DNA of 48,491 nt from a bacterium (lineage in GTDB: Bacteria > Armatimonadota > Zipacnadia > Zipacnadales > UBA11051). Of the stretch, positions 25,631 to 32,946 are shown in pieces (the stretch's first letter is position 1; each line of letters starts with the position of its first letter). A program made the position numbers and the translations under genes. Below the pieces are notes generated by a model that did no database searches, had not been told where the DNA came from, and saw only the letters and a program-made list of their open reading frames with translations. The stretch lies in the NCBI GenBank assembly GCA_030604405.1, contig JAUVVY010000032.1, positions 1 to 48,491 on the forward strand. Direction: 5' to 3'.

Positions 25631-26701
25631 TCAGCTTCTGTGCAGCCTTGTGCCGCGCTCCTGGTCCGCCTTCAACTCTTCCCGCAGCTCCGTCCACTGC
25701 TCATCGGTGAAGGTATGCGGGAAATCGATTCTGCGCCCTTCGTAAATGGACTGCTGCGCGCCGATGAGTGCATTGAACGCCGCCTTGGCGACCTCAAACC
25801 GGTTCAGGTGCGGCTTGCCGCCGTCGAGGACCTCGGCCACCGCCGCGGTGAAGTCCCGCTGTCCGGCCAGGCCCTGGCTATCCCAACTGCTCTCGCCACG
25901 CACCGGCTCGGCCATACCCTCACTCTGATACCAGTAGCCTTTGTTCTGGGTTAGATACAGGCGGCCCTTGCTGCCCAGGAAGTCGAAATGCAGGTGCATC
26001 CAGAACGCTTCCTCCCCGGGCGTGCCCAGGCAATCCGCATCACAGTCAAAGATGATACGCACCTCATTCGGGAACCAATACTCAGCCAGCAGCCGCTCCG
26101 GCGAGCGGTGATAGGCCTGGTAGTCCTCCTCCACGATATCGTAGCCCATCGCCCACACCGACTCCGGCTGCGCTTCATCCAGAAACAGCATCAGCAGGTC
26201 CATCATGTGCGGGCCCATGGACATCGAATTGCCCTTGGCGCTGGCGCGAACGAAGTACAAATCTCCGATCTCCTCCTGCACGATGTCGCGAATGATCCCG
26301 TCGCGGAATTGCGGGAAGTAGCGCCGCTGGCAGTTGACGATCATCTCCATGCCAGTGCGCTGGTGGATCTCGTCCAGCACGATGATTTCCGAGGGCATAA
26401 CGGCCATCGGCTTTTCCACGATCGCCGCCTTGACCCCGGCAGCGGCGGCACATTCGACCTCCCAGATCCGCCGCGCCGGTTGGGTCACTACGTGCACGAC
26501 GTCCGGCTGCACCTCCGCCAGTGCTTTCTCATAGTCATCGTAAGCCTCAGGAATCCCATACGTGCGCCTGAATTCCTCCCGCCGCTCCTCGAGCAGGTCA
26601 CAGCAGGCAACCATCTCCATATTGGGGATTTCCCGATATACATCCACGTGCTCTGTGGCCCTGGGCCCACAGCCCAGCAGCAACGACCGATACTTTGCCA
26701 T
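25631..26701 (-). CDS. Gfo/Idh/MocA-family oxidoreductase
   Basis: A sugar-type dinucleotide oxidoreductase of 356 residues. It starts RSLLLGCGPRATEHVDVY, with VACCDLLEERREEF, VHVVTQPARR and AAIVEKPMAV (EKP lysine) following; the C-terminal domain has NCQRRYFPQFRDG and SMGPHMMDLLMLFL with the active-site His. It resembles the enzyme at 11433-12458 from another operon. The gap to the UroD-like gene downstream is 31 nt, so the two are probably co-translated. Upstream lies the 309-nt remnant-containing gap. Confidence 0.92.
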   Translation of the reverse strand: MAKYRSLLLGCGPRATEHVDVYREIPNMEMVACCDLLEERREEFRRTYGIPEAYDDYEKALAEVQPDVVHVVTQPARRIWEVECAAAAGVKAAIVEKPMAVMPSEIIVLDEIHQRTGMEMIVNCQRRYFPQFRDGIIRDIVQEEIGDLYFVRASAKGNSMSMGPHMMDLLMLFLDEAQPESVWAMGYDIVEEDYQAYHRSPERLLAEYWFPNEVRIIFDCDADCLGTPGEEAFWMHLHFDFLGSKGRLYLTQNKGYWYQSEGMAEPVRGESSWDSQGLAGQRDFTAAVAEVLDGGKPHLNRFEVAKAAFNALIGAQQSIYEGRRIDFPHTFTDEQWTELREELKADQERGTRLHRS

Positions 26702-26762
26702 CTCGATTACCTCACTTCGATAGTCTTACGCGTCCGTTTAGCTTCGGCAATGTCTGGGGCGG

Positions 26763-26830
26763 TCTAACCCAGCAGCGCCTGCGCCAGGATTCTTTCCGCC
26801 ACTTCCATAGTTCTGATCGCGTCGGCGAAG
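26763..26830 (-). repeat. 68-bp direct repeat, copy 1
   Basis: Identical to 28588-28655 except at two positions and in the same orientation. With that copy it brackets about 1.76 kb holding the PQQ-propeller gene and the orphan 5' fragment. Confidence 0.9.
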
Positions 26831-26984
26831 CGTGATGCTCACACATATCATAAATCGGCACAGCCGCCTCCTTGTCAGCCCAACGCACCGGCGTTGTCGC
26901 CGCCTGCAACTTGTTGTGGCCACCTTCGTCCCGCCCGACTTCCTGGCGGCGAAGGCTGAGTTGCTGCATGTCTGGCTCGGCCAT
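26763..26984 (-). pseudogene. Chimeric gene remnant: orphan 5' end joined out of frame to a gfo 3' end
   Basis: Bases 26763-26830 copy the last 68 bp (including stop codon) of the gfo gene at 28589-29557 with two mismatches, still encoding FADAIRTMEVAERILAQALLG and a stop. Directly upstream in the minus-strand sense, 26831-26984 opens with ATG at 26984 after an AAGG ribosome-like site and reads MAEPDMQQLSLRRQEVGRDE onward for about 50 residues, then runs into the gfo tail in another frame. I do not recognise the 5' part. The structure looks like the scar of a recombination that removed the middle of one or two genes. The frame change means the gfo tail cannot be translated from this start. 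Confidence 0.75.
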
Positions 26985-27010
26985 ATTGTGTCGCCTTCAC
27001 GGCTCTGGGC

Positions 27011-28486
27011 TCACTTCGCCGGTTCAGTGGCTGCCCCAGGCCCGGGGACTTCGGAAACACAATAGGCCCGGTCGGAGTAGAAGTACAGTGTGCGCTCCCG
27101 CCCGATGACCGGTGAACTCACGGCGGCGTAAGAGGAAGGTATCTCCAGTCGCCATCGGACCTTTCCTTGCGGGCTGATGGAGTACGCGCGAATCGCGCAC
27201 TCCTCGCCCGGTGTTAGCACAGCCCTGCCGGTCACGTAGATGTTCCCCGACCTGTCAATGGCCGGCGCCGTGCGCACGTCGCATTCAAGTTTCACTTCCC
27301 ACAGCACGTCTCCGGCATGACTGACGGCGTGCAATATGTGCGTGTCGTGAACCCACCAGTCCCCAGGCTTCGATTCGCGAGCGTGCGGCGAGACCCCGAC
27401 GGTGTACACGCCGTGCTCTGAGACCACCGGCCCGCTGATATTCTCGCCAGGCAAGTGCGCCTTAAACTCGACTTCATGGCTGGTCACATCAACCTTGTAG
27501 AGTGTCCCCGCCTTCTCCCCGCTGATCAGTGCGTACACGGCCTTGTGGTCCTGGCCGATGCATAGGCCCCTGGACCCTACGTACTCGCCCATGCCGGCCT
27601 CATCACTGACGGGCACTTTCACCATCTGTCCGTCCGGCCCAACGATCATCAGGCCGTTCCTGGCCGGTAGGTACACCCAGACCTCCTCTCCTTTCTCCAA
27701 CAGGGCCATCTCGTGCGGGGACCATTCACGCGAGCCGGCCTCGGTGGTTACGGGCAACTGTCGCAGCGTGTTTCCCTCCCTGTCGAGCACGACAAGGCGC
27801 CTGGTCTTCCCAATAAAGGCCTCCGTCAGGACGTAGATCCTGTGCTGACCGTCTGCCAGGAGATGTGTCGTTGGGTTACTGCCCCAATGCCGTCGTTCCG
27901 GACGCTTCAGTGGCGGGTCGTCGTCGAGGTCCGATGGGACGGCGCTCGGCTCAGGGTCCCTATACCGCCATTTTAGATGGCCCCCCGGCCCAAAAGCGTA
28001 CACCCGCCCGGGACAGTACTGAGACCAGGGAAAGTCGCTCACGAAATACTGCGTCGCTACCACAACGCTACCGTCGCGCATCCACACGGGGGAGTAAGCT
28101 CCTCCCCGGTCGCCTCCCGGCAGGAACCTGGCACTGAATTTGCTCTTCCGCAGAATCTTCCCATCAGTTCCTACGGCATAAAGGGCTCCATTGCATGAGC
28201 AGTAAAGCGTCCCGTCGGAGCCAAGGACAGGAGAAACGTCACAAGAGCCGGCGTAGTTCGCGAGCTTCTTGCTAGTCCATTTGACTTGTGCGGAAGCCGG
28301 GCCATCCAGGGAGGCCTGACCGCTGTTACCTGGGTCGCAGCGAAACATCGGCCAGACGCTTGCACCGCCTGAGCCCTGCGGCTGTGCGATCGCACGATGT
28401 CCGGCCAGTGCGCGCGGCAGTAGGACGGCAGCTATCACAACTGCTGCCACAATGAGCGCAATAATCAGATTCTTTTTCCAGCCCAT
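27011..28486 (-). CDS. Membrane-anchored PQQ-type beta-propeller protein
   Basis: A protein of 491 residues with a single N-terminal membrane segment (about 6-24, IIALIVAAVVIAAVLL, after MGWKKN) and a large extracytoplasmic part of repeating beta-propeller blades. Blade motifs recur: SPVLGSDGTLYCSCNGALYAVGTDGKIL, PGRVYAFGPGGHLKWRYR, GLMIVGPDGQMVKV, GNIYVTGRAVLT and SPVIGRERTLYFYSDRAYCV. These are the W/DGxxY-type repeats of PQQ enzymes and BamB-like proteins, but no PQQ-binding dehydrogenase residues are recognisable, so a binding or scaffold role is more likely than catalysis. A GAGG-type site precedes the ATG. It sits inside an operon of soluble sugar enzymes and is flanked by direct repeats, suggesting later insertion. 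Confidence 0.83.
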   Translation of the reverse strand: MGWKKNLIIALIVAAVVIAAVLLPRALAGHRAIAQPQGSGGASVWPMFRCDPGNSGQASLDGPASAQVKWTSKKLANYAGSCDVSPVLGSDGTLYCSCNGALYAVGTDGKILRKSKFSARFLPGGDRGGAYSPVWMRDGSVVVATQYFVSDFPWSQYCPGRVYAFGPGGHLKWRYRDPEPSAVPSDLDDDPPLKRPERRHWGSNPTTHLLADGQHRIYVLTEAFIGKTRRLVVLDREGNTLRQLPVTTEAGSREWSPHEMALLEKGEEVWVYLPARNGLMIVGPDGQMVKVPVSDEAGMGEYVGSRGLCIGQDHKAVYALISGEKAGTLYKVDVTSHEVEFKAHLPGENISGPVVSEHGVYTVGVSPHARESKPGDWWVHDTHILHAVSHAGDVLWEVKLECDVRTAPAIDRSGNIYVTGRAVLTPGEECAIRAYSISPQGKVRWRLEIPSSYAAVSSPVIGRERTLYFYSDRAYCVSEVPGPGAATEPAK

Positions 28487-28587
28487 GCTTCCACCTCTTG
28501 CTATGGTTCTCTGGCACGCTCGCTGTCCCCGGCCCGCACTTGCTGCGCAATCCCGCGTACTTTCCGACTGCGTTGCGGCCAGCGTAA

Positions 28588-28655
28588 TCTAACCCACCAG
28601 CGCCTGCGCCAGGATTCTTTCCGCCACTTCCATAGTTCTGATGGCGTCGGCGAAG
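28588..28655 (-). repeat. 68-bp direct repeat, copy 2 (3' end of the gfo gene)
   Basis: This is the original copy, forming the last codons of the intact gfo gene (28589-29557) plus one base. It matches 26763-26830 at 66 of 68 positions. Confidence 0.9.
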
Positions 28656-29557
28656 TTCGATTGCGGCTGTTTGCCTTCCTTCACGGCATCTATGAAATCC
28701 CGGCTCTTCGCCTGAAAGCCTCCGTAAACGTACACCTCGTCGCTACCGGCGACCTCTTTCGCGTCATACTCGACGCCCTCGGTGTCGCCATCGGCATAGA
28801 CATGCCCGGTGGTCTCCGGATTGCCCTCTGCGCAGATGCCGGGCGCGTGCATCTCCACCCGAAAGACGCGCCGCCCGCTTGCCCAGCTTGTCATCATTAT
28901 GCCGGTAGCGCCGTTATCGAAATCCAGCATGGCCATGATGAAGTTAATGTCGGGCACCTCTATCTGTCGCGTTATGCTCTGGATGCCCGCGACTTCGCCG
29001 CCACACATCCACCGCAGCGTATCAATGGCATGAACGCCATCATCCATCATGTGGTCCCGCGCTCCCAGCATCGGTGTGGTGGCGCATTTGTAGAACTGGC
29101 ACACCGCGTGCAGCATCGGCCCGCGCTTGAGACATTCCTGCTGCAGCTTGACCAGCAGCGGGTTGCAGCGCCGCTGGAAGCTGACCTGGGTGATACAATC
29201 GTTCTGCTCCGCCAGCCAGGCAAGATTGCGAGCCTGATGGATGGAAAGCCCCATCGGCTTTTCGATATAGAGGTTCTGCCCCTGCTGCAGGCACCACACC
29301 CAGACATCATACATCAAATGCGGCTGGCCTATGGCATAGACCGCGTCGGGCGCTACCTCTTCGATCATTCTCTGATAATCAGTGTAGCGGGCCTCCACCT
29401 GGTATTTGTCGGCGGTTTCGTTCAGCCGACCGCTGTCCAGATCGCAGATCGCGGCAATCTCCACATCATCGAACGATGCCAGCGATGGGTAGTGTACGCT
29501 GTTGGCCATACCACCGGCCCCGATCATGGCTACGCGTACTTTATCGGTCAGGCTCAT
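28589..29557 (-). CDS. Gfo/Idh/MocA-family oxidoreductase
   Basis: A dinucleotide-dependent oxidoreductase of 322 residues. It has the Rossmann start VRVAMIGAGGMANSVHYPSL, IAAICDLDSGRL for the second strand, AVYAIGQPHLMYDVWVW, and LYIEKPMGLSIHQA with the EKP lysine. SFQRRCNPLLVKL and MMDDGVHAIDTLRWMCGG give the C-terminal domain with the conserved His. The ATG has GGAGGA about 6 nt upstream. It is the second gene of the minus operon. Its 3' end has been copied to 26763-26830 on the far side of the propeller gene. Confidence 0.93.
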   Translation of the reverse strand: MSLTDKVRVAMIGAGGMANSVHYPSLASFDDVEIAAICDLDSGRLNETADKYQVEARYTDYQRMIEEVAPDAVYAIGQPHLMYDVWVWCLQQGQNLYIEKPMGLSIHQARNLAWLAEQNDCITQVSFQRRCNPLLVKLQQECLKRGPMLHAVCQFYKCATTPMLGARDHMMDDGVHAIDTLRWMCGGEVAGIQSITRQIEVPDINFIMAMLDFDNGATGIMMTSWASGRRVFRVEMHAPGICAEGNPETTGHVYADGDTEGVEYDAKEVAGSDEVYVYGGFQAKSRDFIDAVKEGKQPQSNFADAIRTMEVAERILAQALVG

Positions 29558-29699
29558 GCATCTCCTCCTTTGCTCCCTCCAGAGACCGGCTTTGCGTGAA
29601 GGCCCTGTCGCTTACTCCGTGTACTTCTACAGCCTTCTCGCTCAACCTTCAACGGCCCTGCACCTGCTGCGGGCCACCCTCTTACCGGCTCATCGCCCG

Positions 29700-30824
29700 T
29701 CACTTGTCAGAGGCGAAGTCCGGGTTCCGCAGTTCCCCCACCGCCTCGATCATGGCGCGGAAGTTCTCGGGTTTGATTGGCGGGTTGATTTCGCTGGCAG
29801 TGCCGATCAACAGCCCTCCGGTTTGCAGAGCGTTGGTTGCCTCGATTTGCCTGTGTACTTCCCGGCGCACTTGCTCTGGCGTGCCGCGTTCCATCAGGTC
29901 AACGCCATCTACGCCGCGCATCCAGACATGCCCCGGCCAGGCGTTTTTCAGCTCCACGATATCCATGCCCACCGATGGCTCCGTACAACTGAACCCATCC
30001 ACTCCGCAATCCACCAGGTCCGGGATGAGTTTCTTCCAATTGCCATCATTGTGATAGAGCACTTTGATGCCGTGGCTCTGCCAGGCTTCGGTCACCTGCC
30101 CCAGGTAGGAGAAGTGTTCTTCGTGCAGAAACTCGGGGCTGAACATCGGGCCTTGCTTGGTACCCCAGTCGGCGAAGATGCAGGCCACAGGCGAAAGGTC
30201 GCGGTCGGCAATGGCGTGGACCCGGCGGACTTCATTTCTCGCATAGGTCTCGATGTATGCGGAGACAACATCAGGATCGTCCGCATACAGGTAGCAGAAA
30301 AGCGTCAACCCCAGCGCCCACCAACATTCTTCCAGGCCGAACCGGGCCCCGGGGATGATTACCGTCCCGCCGACGAGCCTTTTCAGCTCGTTCTGCCGCT
30401 GATAGAACTCATCGCGCACCTGCGCATCGTCAATCTCAGCGTTCTGCATCTGGTCGGTCTTACGCAGCAGATATTCGCGGGCACCGGCGACATCATCAAA
30501 TGGGCGCTTCGCTATCCACCAGTTCCAGTTATCGTTCTGTATCTCGAAGCCGTCTTCGTCTGTTATCAAGTCAGTCCCGAGCGGGTCGTGAGCTTGAAAG
30601 CAGGTGTCGAGGGTTTGCCTGATGACTTCACAGATGTCCTTATACGTGTAGTTGAACCCTTCGATTTCTCTGCCTGTGTACATCGCGATAACGCCGGGAT
30701 TCCAGCTAAGCTGCTCGTGAATTGCCACGCGGTCCACCGGCTGTAGGTTGAGTGTCCTCTCCACCCGCTCTCTTTTCGACAGCACATCGGTCGGGAAGAT
30801 CTTGTCAGATTCAGTGTCTGGCAT
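29700..30824 (-). CDS. Uroporphyrinogen-decarboxylase-like protein (second UroD family member)
   Basis: UroD-superfamily TIM barrel of 374 residues, distinct from the one at 24613. Recognisable parts are SKRERVERTLNLQPVDRVAIHEQLSW, DPLGTDLITDEDGFEI, IKVLYHNDGNWKKLIPDLVDCGVDGFSCTEP, MRGVDGVDLMERGTPEQVRREV and GGLLIGTASEINPP. The DLMERGTPEQV segment is typical of the methyltransferase-like branch of UroD proteins. The ATG at 30824 has GGGAGG 7 nt upstream; a longer frame to 31007 would overlap the divergent promoter. It is the first gene of the minus operon. No corrinoid protein gene is nearby, so methyl transfer cannot be claimed. Confidence 0.85.
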   Translation of the reverse strand: MPDTESDKIFPTDVLSKRERVERTLNLQPVDRVAIHEQLSWNPGVIAMYTGREIEGFNYTYKDICEVIRQTLDTCFQAHDPLGTDLITDEDGFEIQNDNWNWWIAKRPFDDVAGAREYLLRKTDQMQNAEIDDAQVRDEFYQRQNELKRLVGGTVIIPGARFGLEECWWALGLTLFCYLYADDPDVVSAYIETYARNEVRRVHAIADRDLSPVACIFADWGTKQGPMFSPEFLHEEHFSYLGQVTEAWQSHGIKVLYHNDGNWKKLIPDLVDCGVDGFSCTEPSVGMDIVELKNAWPGHVWMRGVDGVDLMERGTPEQVRREVHRQIEATNALQTGGLLIGTASEINPPIKPENFRAMIEAVGELRNPDFASDK

Positions 30825-30891
30825 CCGGCGCCTCCCTGCTAGTCCCATACTCATTCCGCGCGACCACCGGGGCAACCTGCGTAACATGGCC

Positions 30892-30920
30892 TTGTGTGTT
30901 TGCTGGCAGAGTGCTAATCT
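30892..30920 (+). promoter_or_regulatory. Extended -10 promoter for the isochorismatase-like operon
   Basis: TTGTGT (30892-30897), a 17-bp spacer and TAATCT (30915-30920) with an upstream TGC making an extended -10. The 7-bp inverted repeat TGCTGGC / GCCAGCA (30901-30907, 30942-30948) brackets the -10 and start region. The layout closely resembles the promoter at 42815-42843. Confidence 0.6.
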
Positions 30921-30984
30921 TATTGCCACGCAAACTAGCCGGCCAGCATACTCAAACTTACGAAGAGTACGGAGTGATCGCGAC

Positions 30985-31872
30985 ATGACCCCGAGGAAAA
31001 AGACCAAACCGGCGAAGAAGATGACTATTCAAGTTCCCTGGCACATGTACCGCCACTACCCGGCGGACTTCTCGCTCTGGGATGCTGCTGCCGCTGGCTT
31101 CAATGGCTGGGATTCGAAGGTCCGCGACTTGGACCTCGCCCGCACCTGTCTGGCCCTGATGCACTTCACCGACGCCGGCTTAGCGCCTGACGTAGAGTGG
31201 GGGCCGGATTGCCCGAACCCCAATGCTCTCGGCACTATCGAATGGGTACCCCGCTTGATGGACGTAGTGACTTTTCGCATGCCGCGACTAATCAACGCTG
31301 CCCGTGAAGCGGGCCTGCAGGTCGCCCAGGTCGGCGTCAGCGGCTCGCCATATACCGAAGGCACAATCTGGCAGAAGTGCTCCGAAGAGGCTGGTGACCC
31401 GCCGCCACCCGACGAAGACGTGTTGAGCGACAAAGAGCCCAGGTGGAAAGCCAAGCACCACCGCGATGTGTTCGATCTGCCGCGCAAGAGCCCCAAGCAG
31501 GTCCCACCGCACGAATTCTCCCTCCCCGACGTCTTCCTGCCACAGGGCGATGACCTCATCGCGCAGCACCCCTGGCAATTGCACCGCCTGCTGAAGAACC
31601 GTGACATTGATCACATCATCTACTGCGGCTGGGCGATCAACTGGTGCTTGTGGTTCTCGCCGTGCGGCATGTCTGACATGAGCCGCAAGGGCTACATGTG
31701 CTCGGCCGTGCGCGGCGGCTGCGTTGCGATAGAGAACAAGGAATCGGCTGTCGGCGAGTTGAACCTAGAATATGCCCTTTGGAAAACTAGCACCATGTTC
31801 GGCTACATCTTCGATTTGCACGAGCTCACCCATGCCTTACGGCAATACGCCGTCCAAAACACAGATGAGTAA
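30985..31872 (+). CDS. Cytosolic isochorismatase-like cysteine-hydrolase-fold protein
   Basis: The 295 residues resemble the isochorismatase fold: an opening strand RTCLALMHFTDAGL, a helix pair around RLINAAREAG leading to strand LQVAQVGVSG, and IDHIIYCGWAINWCLWFSPC followed by GMSDMSRKGYMCSAVRGGCVAIENKES, corresponding to the GxxTxxCVxxT cysteine loop and the later Gly-rich strand. The Cys is kept, but the usual first-strand Asp is His in ALMHF, and the usual Lys before the cysteine loop is not evident (AQHPWQLH). The basic N-terminus MTPRKKTKPAKKM is not a signal peptide. The ATG has GGAG 10 nt upstream. The next gene is its exported paralogue. Substrate unknown; divergent hydrolase or pseudo-enzyme. 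Confidence 0.72.
   Translation: MTPRKKTKPAKKMTIQVPWHMYRHYPADFSLWDAAAAGFNGWDSKVRDLDLARTCLALMHFTDAGLAPDVEWGPDCPNPNALGTIEWVPRLMDVVTFRMPRLINAAREAGLQVAQVGVSGSPYTEGTIWQKCSEEAGDPPPPDEDVLSDKEPRWKAKHHRDVFDLPRKSPKQVPPHEFSLPDVFLPQGDDLIAQHPWQLHRLLKNRDIDHIIYCGWAINWCLWFSPCGMSDMSRKGYMCSAVRGGCVAIENKESAVGELNLEYALWKTSTMFGYIFDLHELTHALRQYAVQNTDE
31728..31806 (+). repeat. 79-bp block shared by the two isochorismatase-like genes, copy 1
   Basis: It matches 32761-32839 at 77 of 79 bases, including nearly all synonymous positions, whereas other parts of the two genes differ clearly in DNA. It covers the segment from IENKESAVGELNLEYALWKT to FGY. Confidence 0.85.
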
Positions 31873-31909
31873 ATGTCAGCAGCCGTATGAAACGATCGGA
31901 GGCATACCA

Positions 31910-32911
31910 ATGTCTAAGGGGCTTACAAAACTTCTTTCCGCGCTCTGCTTTGCTTTGCTGTTTGCGACTGTCGGCGCCACCTACACAGGTGGCGGACCAA
32001 GCCGGGCAGCCACGACACAGCCGGCTGACGCTCAGAAGCCCAAAGAGGCCAACCAGACAACGATCAGCTTGCCGTGGCACATGTATCGCCACTACCCCGC
32101 CGACTTCTCCAAATGGGATGCGGCCGCCCTCGGCTTCAATGGCTGGGACTCCGAGGTCCGCCAACTGGACCTCTCCCGCACCTGCCTGGCCTTGATGCAC
32201 TTCCCCGACCGCGGCCTGACACCTGATAGCGAATGGGGCCCGGACTGCCAGAACCCCGCCTACCTGGGCACCGTCGAATGGGTGCCTCGTACCATGGACG
32301 TGGTGACCTTCCGCATGCCGAGACTCATCCAGGCCGCCCGTGATGCCGGCATGTTGGTCGCACACGTCGGTATGGGCAAGCGGTTCGATACAGATGCTCC
32401 CATCTGGGACAAGTGCGTCAAGGAAGCCGGCGATCCCCCGCTGCCTGACGAGGATGTCATCGAGGGAAAGCCCGCCTGGAAGGCCCAGCACACAAGAGAC
32501 GTATTCGACCTGCCGCGTCAGAACCCGCCCGATGTCCCGCCCCACAAGTTCACACTGCCTGAAGAACTCATCCCGCAGGGCGACGACATCATCGCGCTGC
32601 ACCCGTGGCAATTGCACCGCTTGCTAAAGAATCGCGGCATAGATCACATCATCTACACCGGCTGGGCGCTGAACTGGTGCTTGTGGTTCTCGCCCTGCGG
32701 CATGGCTGACATGGGCCGCAAGGGCTACGTGTGCTCGGCGGTGCGCGGCGGCTGCGTGGCGATAGAGAACAAGGAATCGGCTGTCGGCGAGTTGAACCTG
32801 GAATATGCCCTTTGGAAAACCAGCACCATGTTCGGCTACGTCTTCGAGCTGCATGAGCTGACCCACGCCTTGCGCGAGCATGCGGCCAAGTCGGCCAGTT
32901 CCGAGCAGTAA
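31910..32911 (+). CDS. Exported paralogue of the isochorismatase-like protein
   Basis: From residue about 50 onward it parallels the preceding protein closely (PWHMYRHYPADFSKWDAAAL, TCLALMHFPDRGL, HIIYTGWALNWCLWFSPC). It begins with a signal-peptide-like segment, GLTKLLSALCFALLFATVGA, and a Thr/Gln/Ala/Pro-rich linker, so the same domain is predicted to act outside the cytoplasm or at the membrane. The canonical Asp is again His, and the Cys is retained. The start is the ATG at 31910 with GGAGG 7 nt upstream. It lies 37 nt after the cytosolic copy and 35 nt before the HEAT gene, so one transcript is likely. Two localised copies suggest processing of one substrate on both sides of the membrane. 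Confidence 0.74.
   Translation: MSKGLTKLLSALCFALLFATVGATYTGGGPSRAATTQPADAQKPKEANQTTISLPWHMYRHYPADFSKWDAAALGFNGWDSEVRQLDLSRTCLALMHFPDRGLTPDSEWGPDCQNPAYLGTVEWVPRTMDVVTFRMPRLIQAARDAGMLVAHVGMGKRFDTDAPIWDKCVKEAGDPPLPDEDVIEGKPAWKAQHTRDVFDLPRQNPPDVPPHKFTLPEELIPQGDDIIALHPWQLHRLLKNRGIDHIIYTGWALNWCLWFSPCGMADMGRKGYVCSAVRGGCVAIENKESAVGELNLEYALWKTSTMFGYVFELHELTHALREHAAKSASSEQ
32761..32839 (+). repeat. 79-bp block shared by the two isochorismatase-like genes, copy 2
   Basis: Partner of 31728-31806 (77 of 79 identical), at an offset of 1033 bp. Confidence 0.85.
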
Positions 32912-32946
32912 TCATCCCGCTGACAGATAATCCGGAGGTAGCCACA

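Noticed and set aside
27011-28486. PQQ-dependent alcohol or sugar dehydrogenase
   Set aside because: Propeller blades are present, but no cofactor-binding catalytic residues are recognisable; kept only as a propeller protein.
26763-28655. Direct-repeat-bracketed segment as an insertion sequence or transposon
   Set aside because: It has no transposase, no terminal inverted repeats, and the repeats are 68 bp of gene sequence rather than a short target duplication.
30825-31007. N-terminal extension of the second UroD-like protein
   Set aside because: It would run through the divergent promoter and into the start of the isochorismatase-like gene; the ATG at 30824 has a good ribosome site.
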